From NCBI GenBank assembly GCA_013298895.1, contig JAAFJM010000006.1, forward strand, positions 62,001-126,000: a stretch of DNA of 64,000 nucleotides. The letters are read 5' to 3'. Made by a program: the position numbers and the translations under genes. The stretch comes from Bacteroidota bacterium. GTDB lineage: Bacteria > Bacteroidota > Bacteroidia > UKL13-3. Positions within the stretch are counted from its first letter, which is position 1. Each line of letters starts with the position of its first letter. Below the pieces are notes generated by a model, which worked only from the letters and a program-made list of their open reading frames with translations, made no database searches and was not told where the DNA came from. Shown here one piece after another: positions 50,589 through 60,927 of the stretch.

Positions 50589-53500
50589 TTATTTAGTTTT
50601 AATAAACTTATTGCTAAATAATAAATTGCCTTCTGAACTAATATTTATAATATAAGCTCCACTAGCAAGTTCAGCTAAATTATCAATCGTAAATTTATTA
50701 ATTCCTTCGTTTACATTAAATAATGATTCTTTTACTTTTTTACCTGCTAAATCGGTAATAATTAATTTAGCTGATACATTTGCAAACGATTCCATTTCAA
50801 TATTCAACACTTCAGTTATTGGGTTTGGATAAACTACAATATTTGCATTTCTTATTTTATCGCTACTAATACTAATAGTTTTAGTATATTCAAATTTACC
50901 ATCCAAGTCTATTTGCTTTAATCTATAATATACAATTTTATTAGTTGCAAAAACCTCTCTATCGGTATAGCTATATTTTTTAGTAATATTTGAATTTATT
51001 GCACCTTTTACAAAATCAATTCTTATAAAGTTTTTACCATCTAATGAACGTTCTATTTCAAAACCTTTGTTATTAGTTTCATTTGCTGTTGACCATAATA
51101 AAAATGCATCGACATTTTTAGGTGTTCCATTAAATGAAATTAACTTTACTGGTAAAGGGCTATTTACAGCACCAACAATAAATTGGTTATTGAATAAACT
51201 TGGAACAACACCCATTGTTACAGTTTGGTTTGCAAAGTTGAGGCCATTAGCCTCATTGTTGGATAAATTCCAAGCAGTTGAACTACCAGTAGCACGTGTA
51301 AACAATTTAAAATCTGTGTTGGTTGCTGAAGGCAAGATACCCTGTAAATTGAATTTAATTTCTGCACTATCCATTGTACCAGAACCATAACGATTAATAA
51401 TCCAATATTTACCTAAGGTACTTGTAATGCCTCCTGGAGATGTAATTGGTGAAGTAACCAAGGCTGAATCAAGAAATGTATGAACATAGATATTATTTGA
51501 ACCTACTTGATTAAACAATTCCATAGAAAGTTGAGAGCCTAAAAAAGTAACAGGTCCACTTGAAGAAACATTACTAGTTTTTACTATTGGGGTTCCTAAA
51601 GGGAAGTTAGAAGGTGCTAAAATTGCTGCATTTATTCTGGTTGCGCTATTACAGTTTCCTGAAGCATCTAAAAGATAATTTCCAACTAATTCATCAAACC
51701 TATAGTAAGCTATTAAATTAGGATGAGATGAATTGGCTAATCTTGTATGAATGTTTTGTCTTATTTGATCTTCTGTTCTACAAGTATCCCAAATTCTAAA
51801 TTCATCAAGACTTCCATTAATAAAGCTGCCACCATTGAATGAACTTCCAATTAATAAAGGCTCTGTATTACCTAATATAGTACCAACCAAACTTTTTGTT
51901 CCAATTAAGTTTCCATTTAAGAACAAACGTAATAAGATTCCATCGTAAGTACCTGCAATGTGAACAAACTCTGAAATTGGAACTACTGCTGATGATACAA
52001 TAGAATCAGCAAACAAACTAGAAACAACTTTAAAGATTATGTTACCTGAGGTATTAATATACAAATCATACTGACCTTGAGAGGCTGTAGCATTTTTACT
52101 AACTAAATATGATGGATTGGATAAATTAGCAATGCTTACCCAAGTTTCAATAGTTAATTTTTCGCCAGTTACATTTAATGCTCTTGATCCATCAACCTCA
52201 AGGTGTTGCGCTCCATTAAATGTAAGCCCATTTGAAGAGTTATTGGCAGTTGATGTTTGTCCAACCACAAAAGTATAAGTAATGGTATCATTATTTCTTT
52301 CTAAATCTGTTGCTAATTCTGTCCATACTTTTACAGTATAAGTTCCGTTAACAGTAGGATTAAACAAACTACTTGAACTAAAAGTGTATGAACTTCCACT
52401 TCCTATAAATGCAGAAACAACATCATTTGTATTTAAAGTTGAAGGTCCAGTTATTTGAGCTTTAACAGTAAATCCTGATTGAGTATTTACACCATAATTT
52501 GTTACTGTAAATTCAGGATTAATAGGAGCTCCTCCTTGTAAAACAGCTGCACATGGTTCATTTACTTTTGCTATCCCAATATCATCTGCTACTTGTAACC
52601 TTGGCTCAACCATAAACCTAAATGCAGAGTTGGTTGAAGCAAAATCATTCCAATTGGTTACGGTTGTTGCTTTATAATAAAATGTTTTATTTCTAATTGG
52701 GTCTTCATTTTGATATCCAAAGCCAACATTAGTTGTTCCAGTTTGCCTTACACCAACGAAAAACGAACCAGAAATAGGCAATGGAGGATTAACAGATATA
52801 GTATTAATTCCTGTTACTGCAACTATAGTAGGCGAATTCCAAATTAATGCATTTGGAGTATCGTTAATCATGGAATAAATTACAATTTGAAAAGGTTGTC
52901 CACCAGTATTAAAATTAACACCCACTTGATTAATATTGTTACTGCCAGTGTATGGAAATTTAGCAATAAAATCACCTCCAACGCCATTAAATCCTACTCC
53001 ACCAATTGCTGGAAGTGTAGGGTCTGCATAGGCATAAGTTCCAGTTGTAGCTATTTGATTAAATATTTTACTATTGTTAGTATTTGTGCTATCTGGTGGA
53101 ACAGATACGGTTACCAAGCCACTACCAATATTTAAATAATTAAATGGAGTAAAAGTAACATATTTGTTAACCGCTGGTGCCAATGTATCAATAAACAGAC
53201 TATCTGTAAAAGAATTTGCGCCAGTAATATTGAGTATTACTTTTTGGTTAAACAAGGTGTCCAATCCTTTATTTAAAATGTTAGCCCTCACTTCATGCGG
53301 ATTAGCATAAGGAACAGGGATTTTTCCTAATGAATATACTTCTTGTACTGCGGCATCTTTTAACACTGAGAATTCCCACGCTCCTTTATAACAAAGGATA
53401 GCTCTTCTATTGTTATCTATATCTCTTGGAATGGAAACAATAATAGGTGCGGATAAATCTTTGTCATCAATTGAAGCACCTGTTAAATAAGGTTGGGTAT

Positions 53501-54896
53501 TGTTTAAGAAACTTGGTGTTTTTACATTTGAATTGGCCTCATTTGGTGCTGCTGCCGTTTGATAGCCGCCAGCAACTCCTCCAAATACAGTTCCACCCCA
53601 ACCTGCTACAAAGGTTGTTCCTTGGTAGGTATTGCGGTCAACATCTAACGTTCCGTTAGTTTGTTGCATCCAAAATGCCATATGACCATTTTGCGTTGAA
53701 GCTCCACCAGTTCTGGTATTGGTAATAATATTGTTTCTCATCCTAAAAATAGTGGCCACACCAGAATTAAACCTACCAATACCTACGGAACGCGTGGTTA
53801 AGGTAGCAACAGTTCCTCCAACGGCAGTACCACCAATGCGTATAGTATTATGGAAAATATTGAATTCGCCACTACCATTTCCGGTAACTGCAATACCAGT
53901 TACACCGCCAATTGCACCTCCGTTAACGGTATTGTTTGCATCTAAAAAAGCAATGCTGTTATTGTTAATGTTATATAAACTGCCACTTGCTGTAGCTGGA
54001 GGAGTTATAAACATTCCAAAAATTGATGTACTGCTACTTTTATACCCAAAAATTCTGTTTTTAGTAATGGTAGCAGTAATATTTACTGTGGCTGGTAACC
54101 CACCCAAATTAATTGCTCTTGATTGACCATTAGAAGTAAATGCCGCTTCATGGAAAAAGCTATTTGAGTCAATCACAACTTGCCCCAGATTGTTTAAGTT
54201 ACTAACACCTGCAAATCCAATATTGACAAACTGGTTGTTTCTAATCAATATATTAGTAATTGGCGCATTGCCGTTAAGGCCATCAAACACAATGCCGTTT
54301 CTTCCCCCTTGTATGAAGTTGTTTAAAAAGGTATTGTTTGAGTTGGCGGTAGTTCCCGATATCGCATTGGTTAACCAAATATTGTGTGCCGTGCTGGCAG
54401 CACTTGCATTTAACAAACGGCAAAACCTAAAGATGTTATTGGTTGCACCCATATCAAACCTACAAGTTAAATTTGTTGCAGCGGATACTGTATGGCTAAA
54501 CTCTAACAATTGCGCTGTTCCTACTCCACCTGGCCTTCCGTCAAAAGTTACGTCATCCGCACCATTTAAAATAATTAAAGCGAAAGCCCCACTTGTAGAG
54601 ATACTTTTTACCACCGTTGCTGTATCTGCAGGGCGAATTAAAATAGATGAATAATTAGAACCGGTGGGGTTTCCAGTTGAATCTAAAATAATAGTAGCTG
54701 TTTCGAGCGTATTTGAGTGAACTCTAATATTGATTACTCCTTGATGATAACCTCTATTGATGCTATCAACAGCTGTTTTTAAAGTAGTGTAGCTTGCGCT
54801 ACTTGTGCCTAGGCTACTTGTAACGTCAACTTGTGCTTGTAGTTTATTGGCAAAAATTACCAATAACACTAATAATGTTTTGTAGATTTTTAGCAT
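50589..54896 (-). CDS. T9SS cargo protein: parallel beta-helix-like N-region, LamG-like domain, sorting domain
   Basis: NAISGTTANSNNTFLNNFIQGGRNGIVFDGLNGNAPITNILIRNNQFVN; LTFNGAQHLEVDGSRALNVTGEKLTIETWVSIAN...GSLDEFRIWDTCRTEDQI; C-terminal VVYPNPITEVLNIEM. Confidence 0.85.
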   Translation of the reverse strand: MLKIYKTLLVLLVIFANKLQAQVDVTSSLGTSSASYTTLKTAVDSINRGYHQGVINIRVHSNTLETATIILDSTGNPTGSNYSSILIRPADTATVVKSISTSGAFALIILNGADDVTFDGRPGGVGTAQLLEFSHTVSAATNLTCRFDMGATNNIFRFCRLLNASAASTAHNIWLTNAISGTTANSNNTFLNNFIQGGRNGIVFDGLNGNAPITNILIRNNQFVNIGFAGVSNLNNLGQVVIDSNSFFHEAAFTSNGQSRAINLGGLPATVNITATITKNRIFGYKSSSTSIFGMFITPPATASGSLYNINNNSIAFLDANNTVNGGAIGGVTGIAVTGNGSGEFNIFHNTIRIGGTAVGGTVATLTTRSVGIGRFNSGVATIFRMRNNIITNTRTGGASTQNGHMAFWMQQTNGTLDVDRNTYQGTTFVAGWGGTVFGGVAGGYQTAAAPNEANSNVKTPSFLNNTQPYLTGASIDDKDLSAPIIVSIPRDIDNNRRAILCYKGAWEFSVLKDAAVQEVYSLGKIPVPYANPHEVRANILNKGLDTLFNQKVILNITGANSFTDSLFIDTLAPAVNKYVTFTPFNYLNIGSGLVTVSVPPDSTNTNNSKIFNQIATTGTYAYADPTLPAIGGVGFNGVGGDFIAKFPYTGSNNINQVGVNFNTGGQPFQIVIYSMINDTPNALIWNSPTIVAVTGINTISVNPPLPISGSFFVGVRQTGTTNVGFGYQNEDPIRNKTFYYKATTVTNWNDFASTNSAFRFMVEPRLQVADDIGIAKVNEPCAAVLQGGAPINPEFTVTNYGVNTQSGFTVKAQITGPSTLNTNDVVSAFIGSGSSYTFSSSSLFNPTVNGTYTVKVWTELATDLERNNDTITYTFVVGQTSTANNSSNGLTFNGAQHLEVDGSRALNVTGEKLTIETWVSIANLSNPSYLVSKNATASQGQYDLYINTSGNIIFKVVSSLFADSIVSSAVVPISEFVHIAGTYDGILLRLFLNGNLIGTKSLVGTILGNTEPLLIGSSFNGGSFINGSLDEFRIWDTCRTEDQIRQNIHTRLANSSHPNLIAYYRFDELVGNYLLDASGNCNSATRINAAILAPSNFPLGTPIVKTSNVSSSGPVTFLGSQLSMELFNQVGSNNIYVHTFLDSALVTSPITSPGGITSTLGKYWIINRYGSGTMDSAEIKFNLQGILPSATNTDFKLFTRATGSSTAWNLSNNEANGLNFANQTVTMGVVPSLFNNQFIVGAVNSPLPVKLISFNGTPKNVDAFLLWSTANETNNKGFEIERSLDGKNFIRIDFVKGAINSNITKKYSYTDREVFATNKIVYYRLKQIDLDGKFEYTKTISISSDKIRNANIVVYPNPITEVLNIEMESFANVSAKLIITDLAGKKVKESLFNVNEGINKFTIDNLAELASGAYIINISSEGNLLFSNKFIKTK

Positions 54897-55413
54897 AAAA
54901 TAGATTTTTTATATTGCAATCTAGTAAAATTTACATAAAAAAATAAAAAATTTGGTAATTAAAATAATTAAGACAAGCAATTAAATTCAACATTTATTTC
55001 AAAAATTATGTTTATTTCTCTATATTTTTAGTTTAATCTTTTCTGCCAAAAAAGCAAAAGATAAGAAAGCTAAAACTTTATTATCATGGATTTATACTCT
55101 ACAACAAATACCTTTTTGCAAACAACTAGGATAAGAAACTGATCGAAAATATTAAATAATATTTTAAGGACTTGACACGTGGGCACCTATCCAAAAATGT
55201 GGAAGTTGCTATTTGTATTGTTTTAGCATTTACAAAACCATTTGCAATAAACCTAATCTTTAAAACTAAACAATAGCTAGTAAATTAAAGATTGAAATTA
55301 AATAGATTTGGTGAATTATTCAAAAAATAATCATTATTTAATTTATAATTTTACATGCAAAAGTCTGAGTCGATACAAATCATGAGATTGATAAGCTAAC
55401 TCAAAGAATAATA

Positions 55414-55770
55414 TTATTTTAAACTTAAAACCACACTTGCATTACCACCATCAAATTTACCTGCGGGATTATACTTGGTAATTTTAACACAGATGTTTTC
55501 TAAATGATTGTAGTCAGTTTTTAGTTGATTGATTATGCTTTGAGCCACGGTTTCAATAAAATCTCTTGGATTTTCCATCTCGGCTTTTACTGTTTTCAAA
55601 ACCTGCTCATAATCAATAATATCCGATAATTTTTCTATTAAAGCATGGTCAGGTTTATTTTCAGTTAAAATAATATCAACCCTAAATTTACCACCCTTTA
55701 CCTTTTCAAAATCGTACATTCCGTGGTAGGCAAAAAATTCGAGGTTTTCTAAACAAGTTTGTACTTTCAT
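55414..55770 (-). CDS. folB: Dihydroneopterin aldolase
   Basis: CLENLEFFAYHGMYDFEKVKGGKFRVDIIL; IDYEQVLK; FIETVAQSI. Confidence 0.9.
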   Translation of the reverse strand: MKVQTCLENLEFFAYHGMYDFEKVKGGKFRVDIILTENKPDHALIEKLSDIIDYEQVLKTVKAEMENPRDFIETVAQSIINQLKTDYNHLENICVKITKYNPAGKFDGGNASVVLSLK

Positions 55771-55861
55771 GGGTTGTTATAATAATGAACAAAAAAACTA
55801 TTTTCGCACCGTAATAAAAAGCCATGGTAATAAAAAACCATTGGTTCAAACTATAAAAAAC

Positions 55862-57079
55862 ATGACTACAAACGCACAAGAATTCACAAAAGCTAACAAG
55901 CAAGATGTTTACAACCATCCAGATTATTATTTATTGGATGAATTATTGAGTGAAGAACATAAATTAATTCGCAGTACTGTACGCGATTATGTAAAAAAAG
56001 AGCTTTCTCCAATTATTGAAGATGTGGCTCAAAAAGCAGTTTTCCCTCGTTTTATGGTAAAACAGCTAGGTGAGTTAGGTTGCTACGCTCCGCAATTGCC
56101 AGTAGAATATGGTTGTGGTGGAATGGATTATATTACCTACGGATTAATGATGCAAGAGTTAGAGCGTTGCGATTCGGGCGTTCGTTCTACTGCTTCGGTT
56201 CAAGGAAGTTTGGTTATGTATCCTATTTACAAATTTGGTAGCGAAGAACAAAAACATAAATATTTACCTAAATTAGCCAAAGGCGATTTGCTAGGTTGTT
56301 TTGGTTTAACTGAGCCAAACCATGGTTCTGATCCAGGTGGAATGACCACTAATTTTAAACCTGCTGGAGATGGCAAACATGTTATATTAAACGGTGCTAA
56401 AATGTGGATTTCAAATTCACCATTTGCGGATATTGCAGTAGTTTGGGCTAAAAACGAAAACGGCAAAATAAAAGGAATAATCGTAGAGCGTGGTATGGAA
56501 GGTTTTAGCACTCCTGAAACTCATAACAAATGGAGTTTACGTGCAAGTGCAACTGGCGAGTTGGTATTTGCTGATGTAAAAGTTCCGGTTGAAAATATTT
56601 TACCAGGAGTTGAAGGTTTAAAAGGACCTTTGACCTGCTTAAACTCTGCTCGTTATGGAATTAGTTGGGGTGCTTTAGGTGCAGCTATGGATTGTTACGA
56701 TACAGCATTGCGTTACAGCAAAGAGCGTATTCAGTTTGGCAAACCCATTGCTGGATTCCAATTACAACAAAAAAAGTTAGCAGAAATGATAACTGAAATT
56801 ACCAAAGCACAATTATTAACTTGGCGCTTAGGCGTTTTAATGAACGAAGGCCGCGCTACTCCTGCTCAAATTAGTATGGCAAAACGTAATAATGTTGATT
56901 TAGCATTGAACGTAGCACGCAATGCGCGCCAAATGTTAGGTGGAATGGGTATTACTGGCGAGTATCCAATTATGCGCCACATGATGAACTTAGAATCGGT
57001 AGTTACCTATGAAGGAACGCACGATATACATTTATTGATTACTGGATTAGATATTACTGGCGAAAATGCTTTTGCATAA
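55862..57079 (+). CDS. Acyl-CoA dehydrogenase (glutaryl-CoA dehydrogenase-like)
   Basis: GCFGLTEPNHGSDPGGM; RYGISWGALGAAMDCYDTALRYSKERIQFGKPIAGFQLQQKKLAEM; VTYEGTHDIHLLITG. Start placed at MTTNAQEF. Confidence 0.9.
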   Translation: MTTNAQEFTKANKQDVYNHPDYYLLDELLSEEHKLIRSTVRDYVKKELSPIIEDVAQKAVFPRFMVKQLGELGCYAPQLPVEYGCGGMDYITYGLMMQELERCDSGVRSTASVQGSLVMYPIYKFGSEEQKHKYLPKLAKGDLLGCFGLTEPNHGSDPGGMTTNFKPAGDGKHVILNGAKMWISNSPFADIAVVWAKNENGKIKGIIVERGMEGFSTPETHNKWSLRASATGELVFADVKVPVENILPGVEGLKGPLTCLNSARYGISWGALGAAMDCYDTALRYSKERIQFGKPIAGFQLQQKKLAEMITEITKAQLLTWRLGVLMNEGRATPAQISMAKRNNVDLALNVARNARQMLGGMGITGEYPIMRHMMNLESVVTYEGTHDIHLLITGLDITGENAFA

Positions 57080-57096
57080 CTAGAAATAAAGTCACC

Positions 57097-57136
57097 AAAA
57101 AAAGAGCCGTATCAAAAATTTGATATGGCTCTTTTA
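57097..57136 (+). terminator. Rho-independent terminator
   Basis: AAAAAGAGCCGTATCAAAAATTTGATATGGCTCTTTT. Confidence 0.8.
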
Positions 57137-57215
57137 TTTTATATTCCAAACATAGGCTAATTATTGTTTTATATCATTCCGCAGGTACACTTGATTGATA
57201 GCTTTAAAACTACTT

Positions 57216-57326
57216 TTAATGGAAAGCAAACCCAAGGAAAGGAGATTCCTACTGAATGACTCAACGCAAAAATCAAAGTCATTCTGGAAGAATCCCCTTA
57301 ATACACTTGATTGTTGGCTATTATAG
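57216..57326. repeat. Left copy of ~111-nt direct repeat with imperfect internal palindrome
   Basis: TTAATGGAAAGCAAACCCAAGGAAAGGAGATTCCTACTGAATGAC...AGTCATTCTGGAAGAATCCCC...GGCTATTATAG; pairs with 57639..57750 (6 mismatches, 1 indel by eye). Confidence 0.95.
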
Positions 57327-57606
57327 AATTGCAAACTTTTTTAGTTTTGGATTTACTGATTTAATTAATGTTAATTTATTCTCTCTTGATAATGATTTCA
57401 ATTCTTTTTCTCTCTTAATTGCTTCATTAATATTTTGAAAAACTTCAAAATAGATCAATTCATAACAAAAATATTTGCCAGCAAAAGTTTCAGGTTTCCC
57501 TTTATTACTATGATGTTCAGAAATTCTTCTTTCTAATGAATTGGTTACGCCAACATAAAGGATTAGAAGTTATATAAACATAATTGTTTAAATCAAAATT
57601 ATTCAT
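57321..57606 (-). pseudogene. GIY-YIG family endonuclease, frameshifted
   Basis: MNNFDLNNYVYITSN / LYVGVTNSLERRISEHHSNKGKPETFAGKYFCYELIYFEVFQNINEAIKREKELKSLSRENKLTLIKSVNPKLKKFAIL*; span of 286 nt is not a multiple of 3. Confidence 0.88.
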
Positions 57607-57638
57607 AACAAAATAACTTAAACAAATATAGATTTATG

Positions 57639-57750
57639 TTAATGGAAAGCAAACCCTAAGGAAAGGAGATTCCTACTAAATGACCCAACGCAAAAGTCAA
57701 AGTCATTCTGGAAGAATCCCATTATTACACTTGATTTTTGGCTATTATAG
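57639..57750. repeat. Right copy of ~111-nt direct repeat
   Basis: Near-identical to 57216..57326 in the same orientation. Confidence 0.95.
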
Positions 57751-57787
57751 CTTAACACTATATTTTGATAATACAAATAATTATGCA

Positions 57788-57828
57788 AAAAAATAGGTTG
57801 TTTCAAAATTTGAAACAACCTATTTTTT
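57788..57828 (-). terminator. Rho-independent terminator (41-nt perfect palindrome)
   Basis: AAAAAATAGGTTGTTTCAAAATTTGAAACAACCTATTTTTT. Confidence 0.85.
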
Positions 57829-57854
57829 GATTCGATCTTTCTAATAATAATTGC

Positions 57855-58274
57855 TTAGCAATATTCTTCAAAAGCCGCTTTTAAATTTTCGGCAATCATT
57901 TCAGCGCTGCGGCCTTCAATATTGTGGCGCTCAATAAAATGAACCAACTCGCCATTTTTGTATAAACCAATTGATGGAGACGATGGTGGATAAGGAGCTA
58001 TAAACTCTCTGGCTTTAGCTACTGCTTCTACTTCTTGTCCGGCAAATACAGTTAATAATTCGTTTGGCACTTTGGTAGCTTCTTTAACAGCTTTCATAAT
58101 TCCTGGGCGGGCAGTACCTGCTGCACAGCCGCATACCGAATTGAAAACCATTAATTTTGTTCCTTCGTTATTGGTCATTGCTGCAGCTACTTCATCAGCT
58201 GTCATCAGCGATTTAAAACCAACTTCAACCAATTGTTGACGCATTGGTGCTACTAACATTTCTGGATATGGCAT
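57855..58274 (-). CDS. BrxA/BrxB family bacilliredoxin
   Basis: FNSVCGCAAGTARPGI CGC motif. Confidence 0.92.
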   Translation of the reverse strand: MPYPEMLVAPMRQQLVEVGFKSLMTADEVAAAMTNNEGTKLMVFNSVCGCAAGTARPGIMKAVKEATKVPNELLTVFAGQEVEAVAKAREFIAPYPPSSPSIGLYKNGELVHFIERHNIEGRSAEMIAENLKAAFEEYC

Positions 58275-58486
58275 AATTTTTTATATTTTTTATATTTTTT
58301 AAGTATGTTTTGAGTTTACAATTTTACAAAAATGTTTCCAAAAAAAGTATTAAGCCTTAATGGCATAAAAATTATTTAAAAACAAATTGCCGTTTAACTG
58401 TTGTAATATTTAATAATCAATTTTTTAAAATGCTTGATTATTCTATTTTTGCATCAAATATTAAAGCAATATACAAACAAAATAAT

Positions 58487-59800
58487 ATGTCAGAAACAAA
58501 ATCAGTAGCTCCTTATAAAGTTAAGGACATTAGCTTAGCAGAGTGGGGAAGAAAAGAAATTAGATTAGCCGAAGCAGAAATGCCAGGTTTAATGAGTATC
58601 AGAAAAGAATATGGTCCGCAACAACCTTTAAAAGGTGCGCGTATAGCAGGTTGTTTACACATGACAATTCAAACTGCGGTTTTAATTGAAACTTTAAAAG
58701 CTTTAGGTGCTGAAGTAACTTGGAGTTCATGTAATATTTTCTCAACACAAGATCACGCTGCTGCTGCAATAGCTGCTGCTGGTATTCCGGTTTACGCTTG
58801 GAAAGGTCAAAACGAAGAAGAGTTTGACTGGTGTATTGAGCAAACTTTATTTGCATTTGAAGGTGGCCAACCTTTAAATATGATTTTAGATGACGGTGGC
58901 GATTTAACCAATATGGTTTTTGACCGTTACCCTGAATTAGCAAAAGACATCAAAGGTTTATCGGAAGAAACTACTACTGGTGTTCATCGTTTATACGAGC
59001 GTATGAAAAAAGGTACTTTATTAGTTCCTGCTATTAACGTAAACGATTCAGTAACAAAATCGAAATTTGATAACAAATACGGCTGTAAAGAATCTTTAGT
59101 TGATGCTATTCGCAGAGCAACTGATATTATGATGGCTGGTAAAGTAGCTGTGGTAGCTGGTTATGGTGATGTAGGAAAAGGTTCAGCAGAATCGTTACGT
59201 GGTGCTGGTGCGCGCGTTTTGGTTACCGAAATCGATCCAATTTGTGCTTTACAAGCTGCAATGGATGGTTTTGAAGTAGTTACTATGGAAGATGCTTGCT
59301 CAAGAGCTAATATTTTTGTAACAGCTACAGGTAATGTTAAAATCATTACTGATCGTCATTTCAAAGCAATGCGCGATAAATCTATCGTTTGTAACATTGG
59401 ACATTTTGACAATGAAATTGACATGGCTTGGATGAATAACAATTACGGTTCAACTAAATTTACTGTTAAACCTCAAGTTGATGTTTACAATGTAGATGGA
59501 AACGAAATTATTATTTTAGCTGAAGGTCGTTTAGTTAATTTAGGTTGTGCTATGGGTCACCCAAGTTTTGTAATGAGTAATTCATTCTCAAACCAAACTT
59601 TAGCTCAAATTGAATTATGGAACCACAGCGATAAATACGAAAATAAAGTGTATGTGTTACCTAAACATTTAGATGAAAAAGTAGCATTTTTACATTTAGA
59701 GCATATTGGTGCTAAACTTACCATTTTAGATGGTGAACAAGCTGATTATATTGGTGTAAAAGTAGAAGGACCTTTCAAAGCAGAAATGTACAGATACTAA
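58487..59800 (+). CDS. ahcY: Adenosylhomocysteinase
   Basis: [78 protein letters not shown]. Start placed at MSETKS. Confidence 0.97.
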   Translation: MSETKSVAPYKVKDISLAEWGRKEIRLAEAEMPGLMSIRKEYGPQQPLKGARIAGCLHMTIQTAVLIETLKALGAEVTWSSCNIFSTQDHAAAAIAAAGIPVYAWKGQNEEEFDWCIEQTLFAFEGGQPLNMILDDGGDLTNMVFDRYPELAKDIKGLSEETTTGVHRLYERMKKGTLLVPAINVNDSVTKSKFDNKYGCKESLVDAIRRATDIMMAGKVAVVAGYGDVGKGSAESLRGAGARVLVTEIDPICALQAAMDGFEVVTMEDACSRANIFVTATGNVKIITDRHFKAMRDKSIVCNIGHFDNEIDMAWMNNNYGSTKFTVKPQVDVYNVDGNEIIILAEGRLVNLGCAMGHPSFVMSNSFSNQTLAQIELWNHSDKYENKVYVLPKHLDEKVAFLHLEHIGAKLTILDGEQADYIGVKVEGPFKAEMYRY

Positions 59801-59818
59801 TATTTTTTAGTAATAAAA

Positions 59819-59852
59819 TTAAAAGCCAATCCTATTTAGGGTTGGCTTTTTT
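59819..59852. terminator. Rho-independent terminator
   Basis: AAAAGCCAATCC-TATTTA-GGGTTGGCTTTTTT. Confidence 0.83.
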
Positions 59853-60927
59853 ATGTCATTTTTTCAATATTTAGTCGATCAATTTTTTGGCTTGGGGTGT
59901 AGTAAAATTCATCAACAATTTGAACTTGTTTAGGTATCTCATAATGTTTCAAAGTTTTTGATAAATATAATTTTAAGTCAACAAAATTTACGGAATCTTT
60001 GTTTTGTTTTTCAATGAATAAAACTACTTTCTCTCCAAGTAATTCATCAGGCAAACTGCCTATAAAATAAGGGAAAGGCAAAATATTTTGTTGTGTAAAA
60101 TAGTTAGAAATTTCATCCTCCACTTTTAGTGCATTTACCTTTAATCCTCCACTGTTTATTACGAAATCTACTCTACCTAATACCGAAAAACCATCATAAG
60201 TAATTTCAACTAAATCGTTGGTTTGTAACCATTGGTTTTTGGTAATTGTATTTTTTATTTTTAAGGTATTTTCTTGACTTAAGGCTATTTCATTATTGGG
60301 CAATAATTTAAAATATGATTCGCTTTTTAAATTGCGCAATGCTATATGACTTAAAGTTTCTGTCATGCCATAAGTAGCCCATATATTGGGCTTTAAATCA
60401 ACACATTTTAAAATAAGTGAATTAGAAGCTGGTGCCCCTCCTAAAAGGATATTTATAAACTGATTGAGTATTTTTTTCTCATAATCATCATTTACTATTT
60501 GTTGCAATTGCAAGGGGACTAATGAACAAAAGGTGTACGGATGATTTTGTGGCAACAATGTAAAAGGATTGCCACTAGGATTAGCTACGGTTATATCTGC
60601 CTCCAACAAAATTGCCCTTGCTAAAAGCATGGCTCCTGCTACCAAACTCGTGTCTAAACAAATGTAAAAATGTTGTTTTTCTTGCTTTAAATTTAAGTAA
60701 TTAATGGTTTGTGTAGCAGACCAAATTATTTCTTGTTTAGTAAATATAAATTGTTTGGGAACGCCTGTACTTCCTGAACTTTGAAAGTTAAAATCTTGAT
60801 TGGTAAACCATGTTTCAATAAAAGAAAAAGCCTTTTTTTCGTTGTCGTTCAAAAGGCTTTTATCAATTAAATTTAAATCGGTTATTGATTCAATTTTATA
60901 TGCAATATGGTTAATAAATAAATGCAT
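59851..60927 (-). CDS. menE: AMP-binding enzyme, MenE-like (O-succinylbenzoate--CoA ligase family)
   Basis: FQSSGSTGVPKQFIFTKQ; WATYGMTETLSHIALR; GRVDFVINSGGLKVNALKVEDEI. Confidence 0.75.
   Translation of the reverse strand: MHLFINHIAYKIESITDLNLIDKSLLNDNEKKAFSFIETWFTNQDFNFQSSGSTGVPKQFIFTKQEIIWSATQTINYLNLKQEKQHFYICLDTSLVAGAMLLARAILLEADITVANPSGNPFTLLPQNHPYTFCSLVPLQLQQIVNDDYEKKILNQFINILLGGAPASNSLILKCVDLKPNIWATYGMTETLSHIALRNLKSESYFKLLPNNEIALSQENTLKIKNTITKNQWLQTNDLVEITYDGFSVLGRVDFVINSGGLKVNALKVEDEISNYFTQQNILPFPYFIGSLPDELLGEKVVLFIEKQNKDSVNFVDLKLYLSKTLKHYEIPKQVQIVDEFYYTPSQKIDRLNIEKMT

Noticed and set aside
53447-54654. Plus-strand ORFs of 70-154 aa opposite the beta-helix/LamG gene
   Set aside because: Antisense to a long coherent T9SS protein; low-complexity hydrophobic translations typical of shadow ORFs.
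54897-55413. Long intergenic region upstream of folB considered as an IS remnant or ncRNA
   Set aside because: No recognisable protein fragments, terminal repeats or stable hairpins found by reading.
57186-57197. Possible third partial copy of the 111-nt repeat (TACACTTGATTG)
   Set aside because: Only 12 nt identical to the repeat 3' part; too short to separate from chance in AT-rich DNA.
57256-57438. 60-aa plus-strand ORF between the 111-nt repeats
   Set aside because: Antisense to the GIY-YIG remnant and partly inside the repeat; not a plausible gene.
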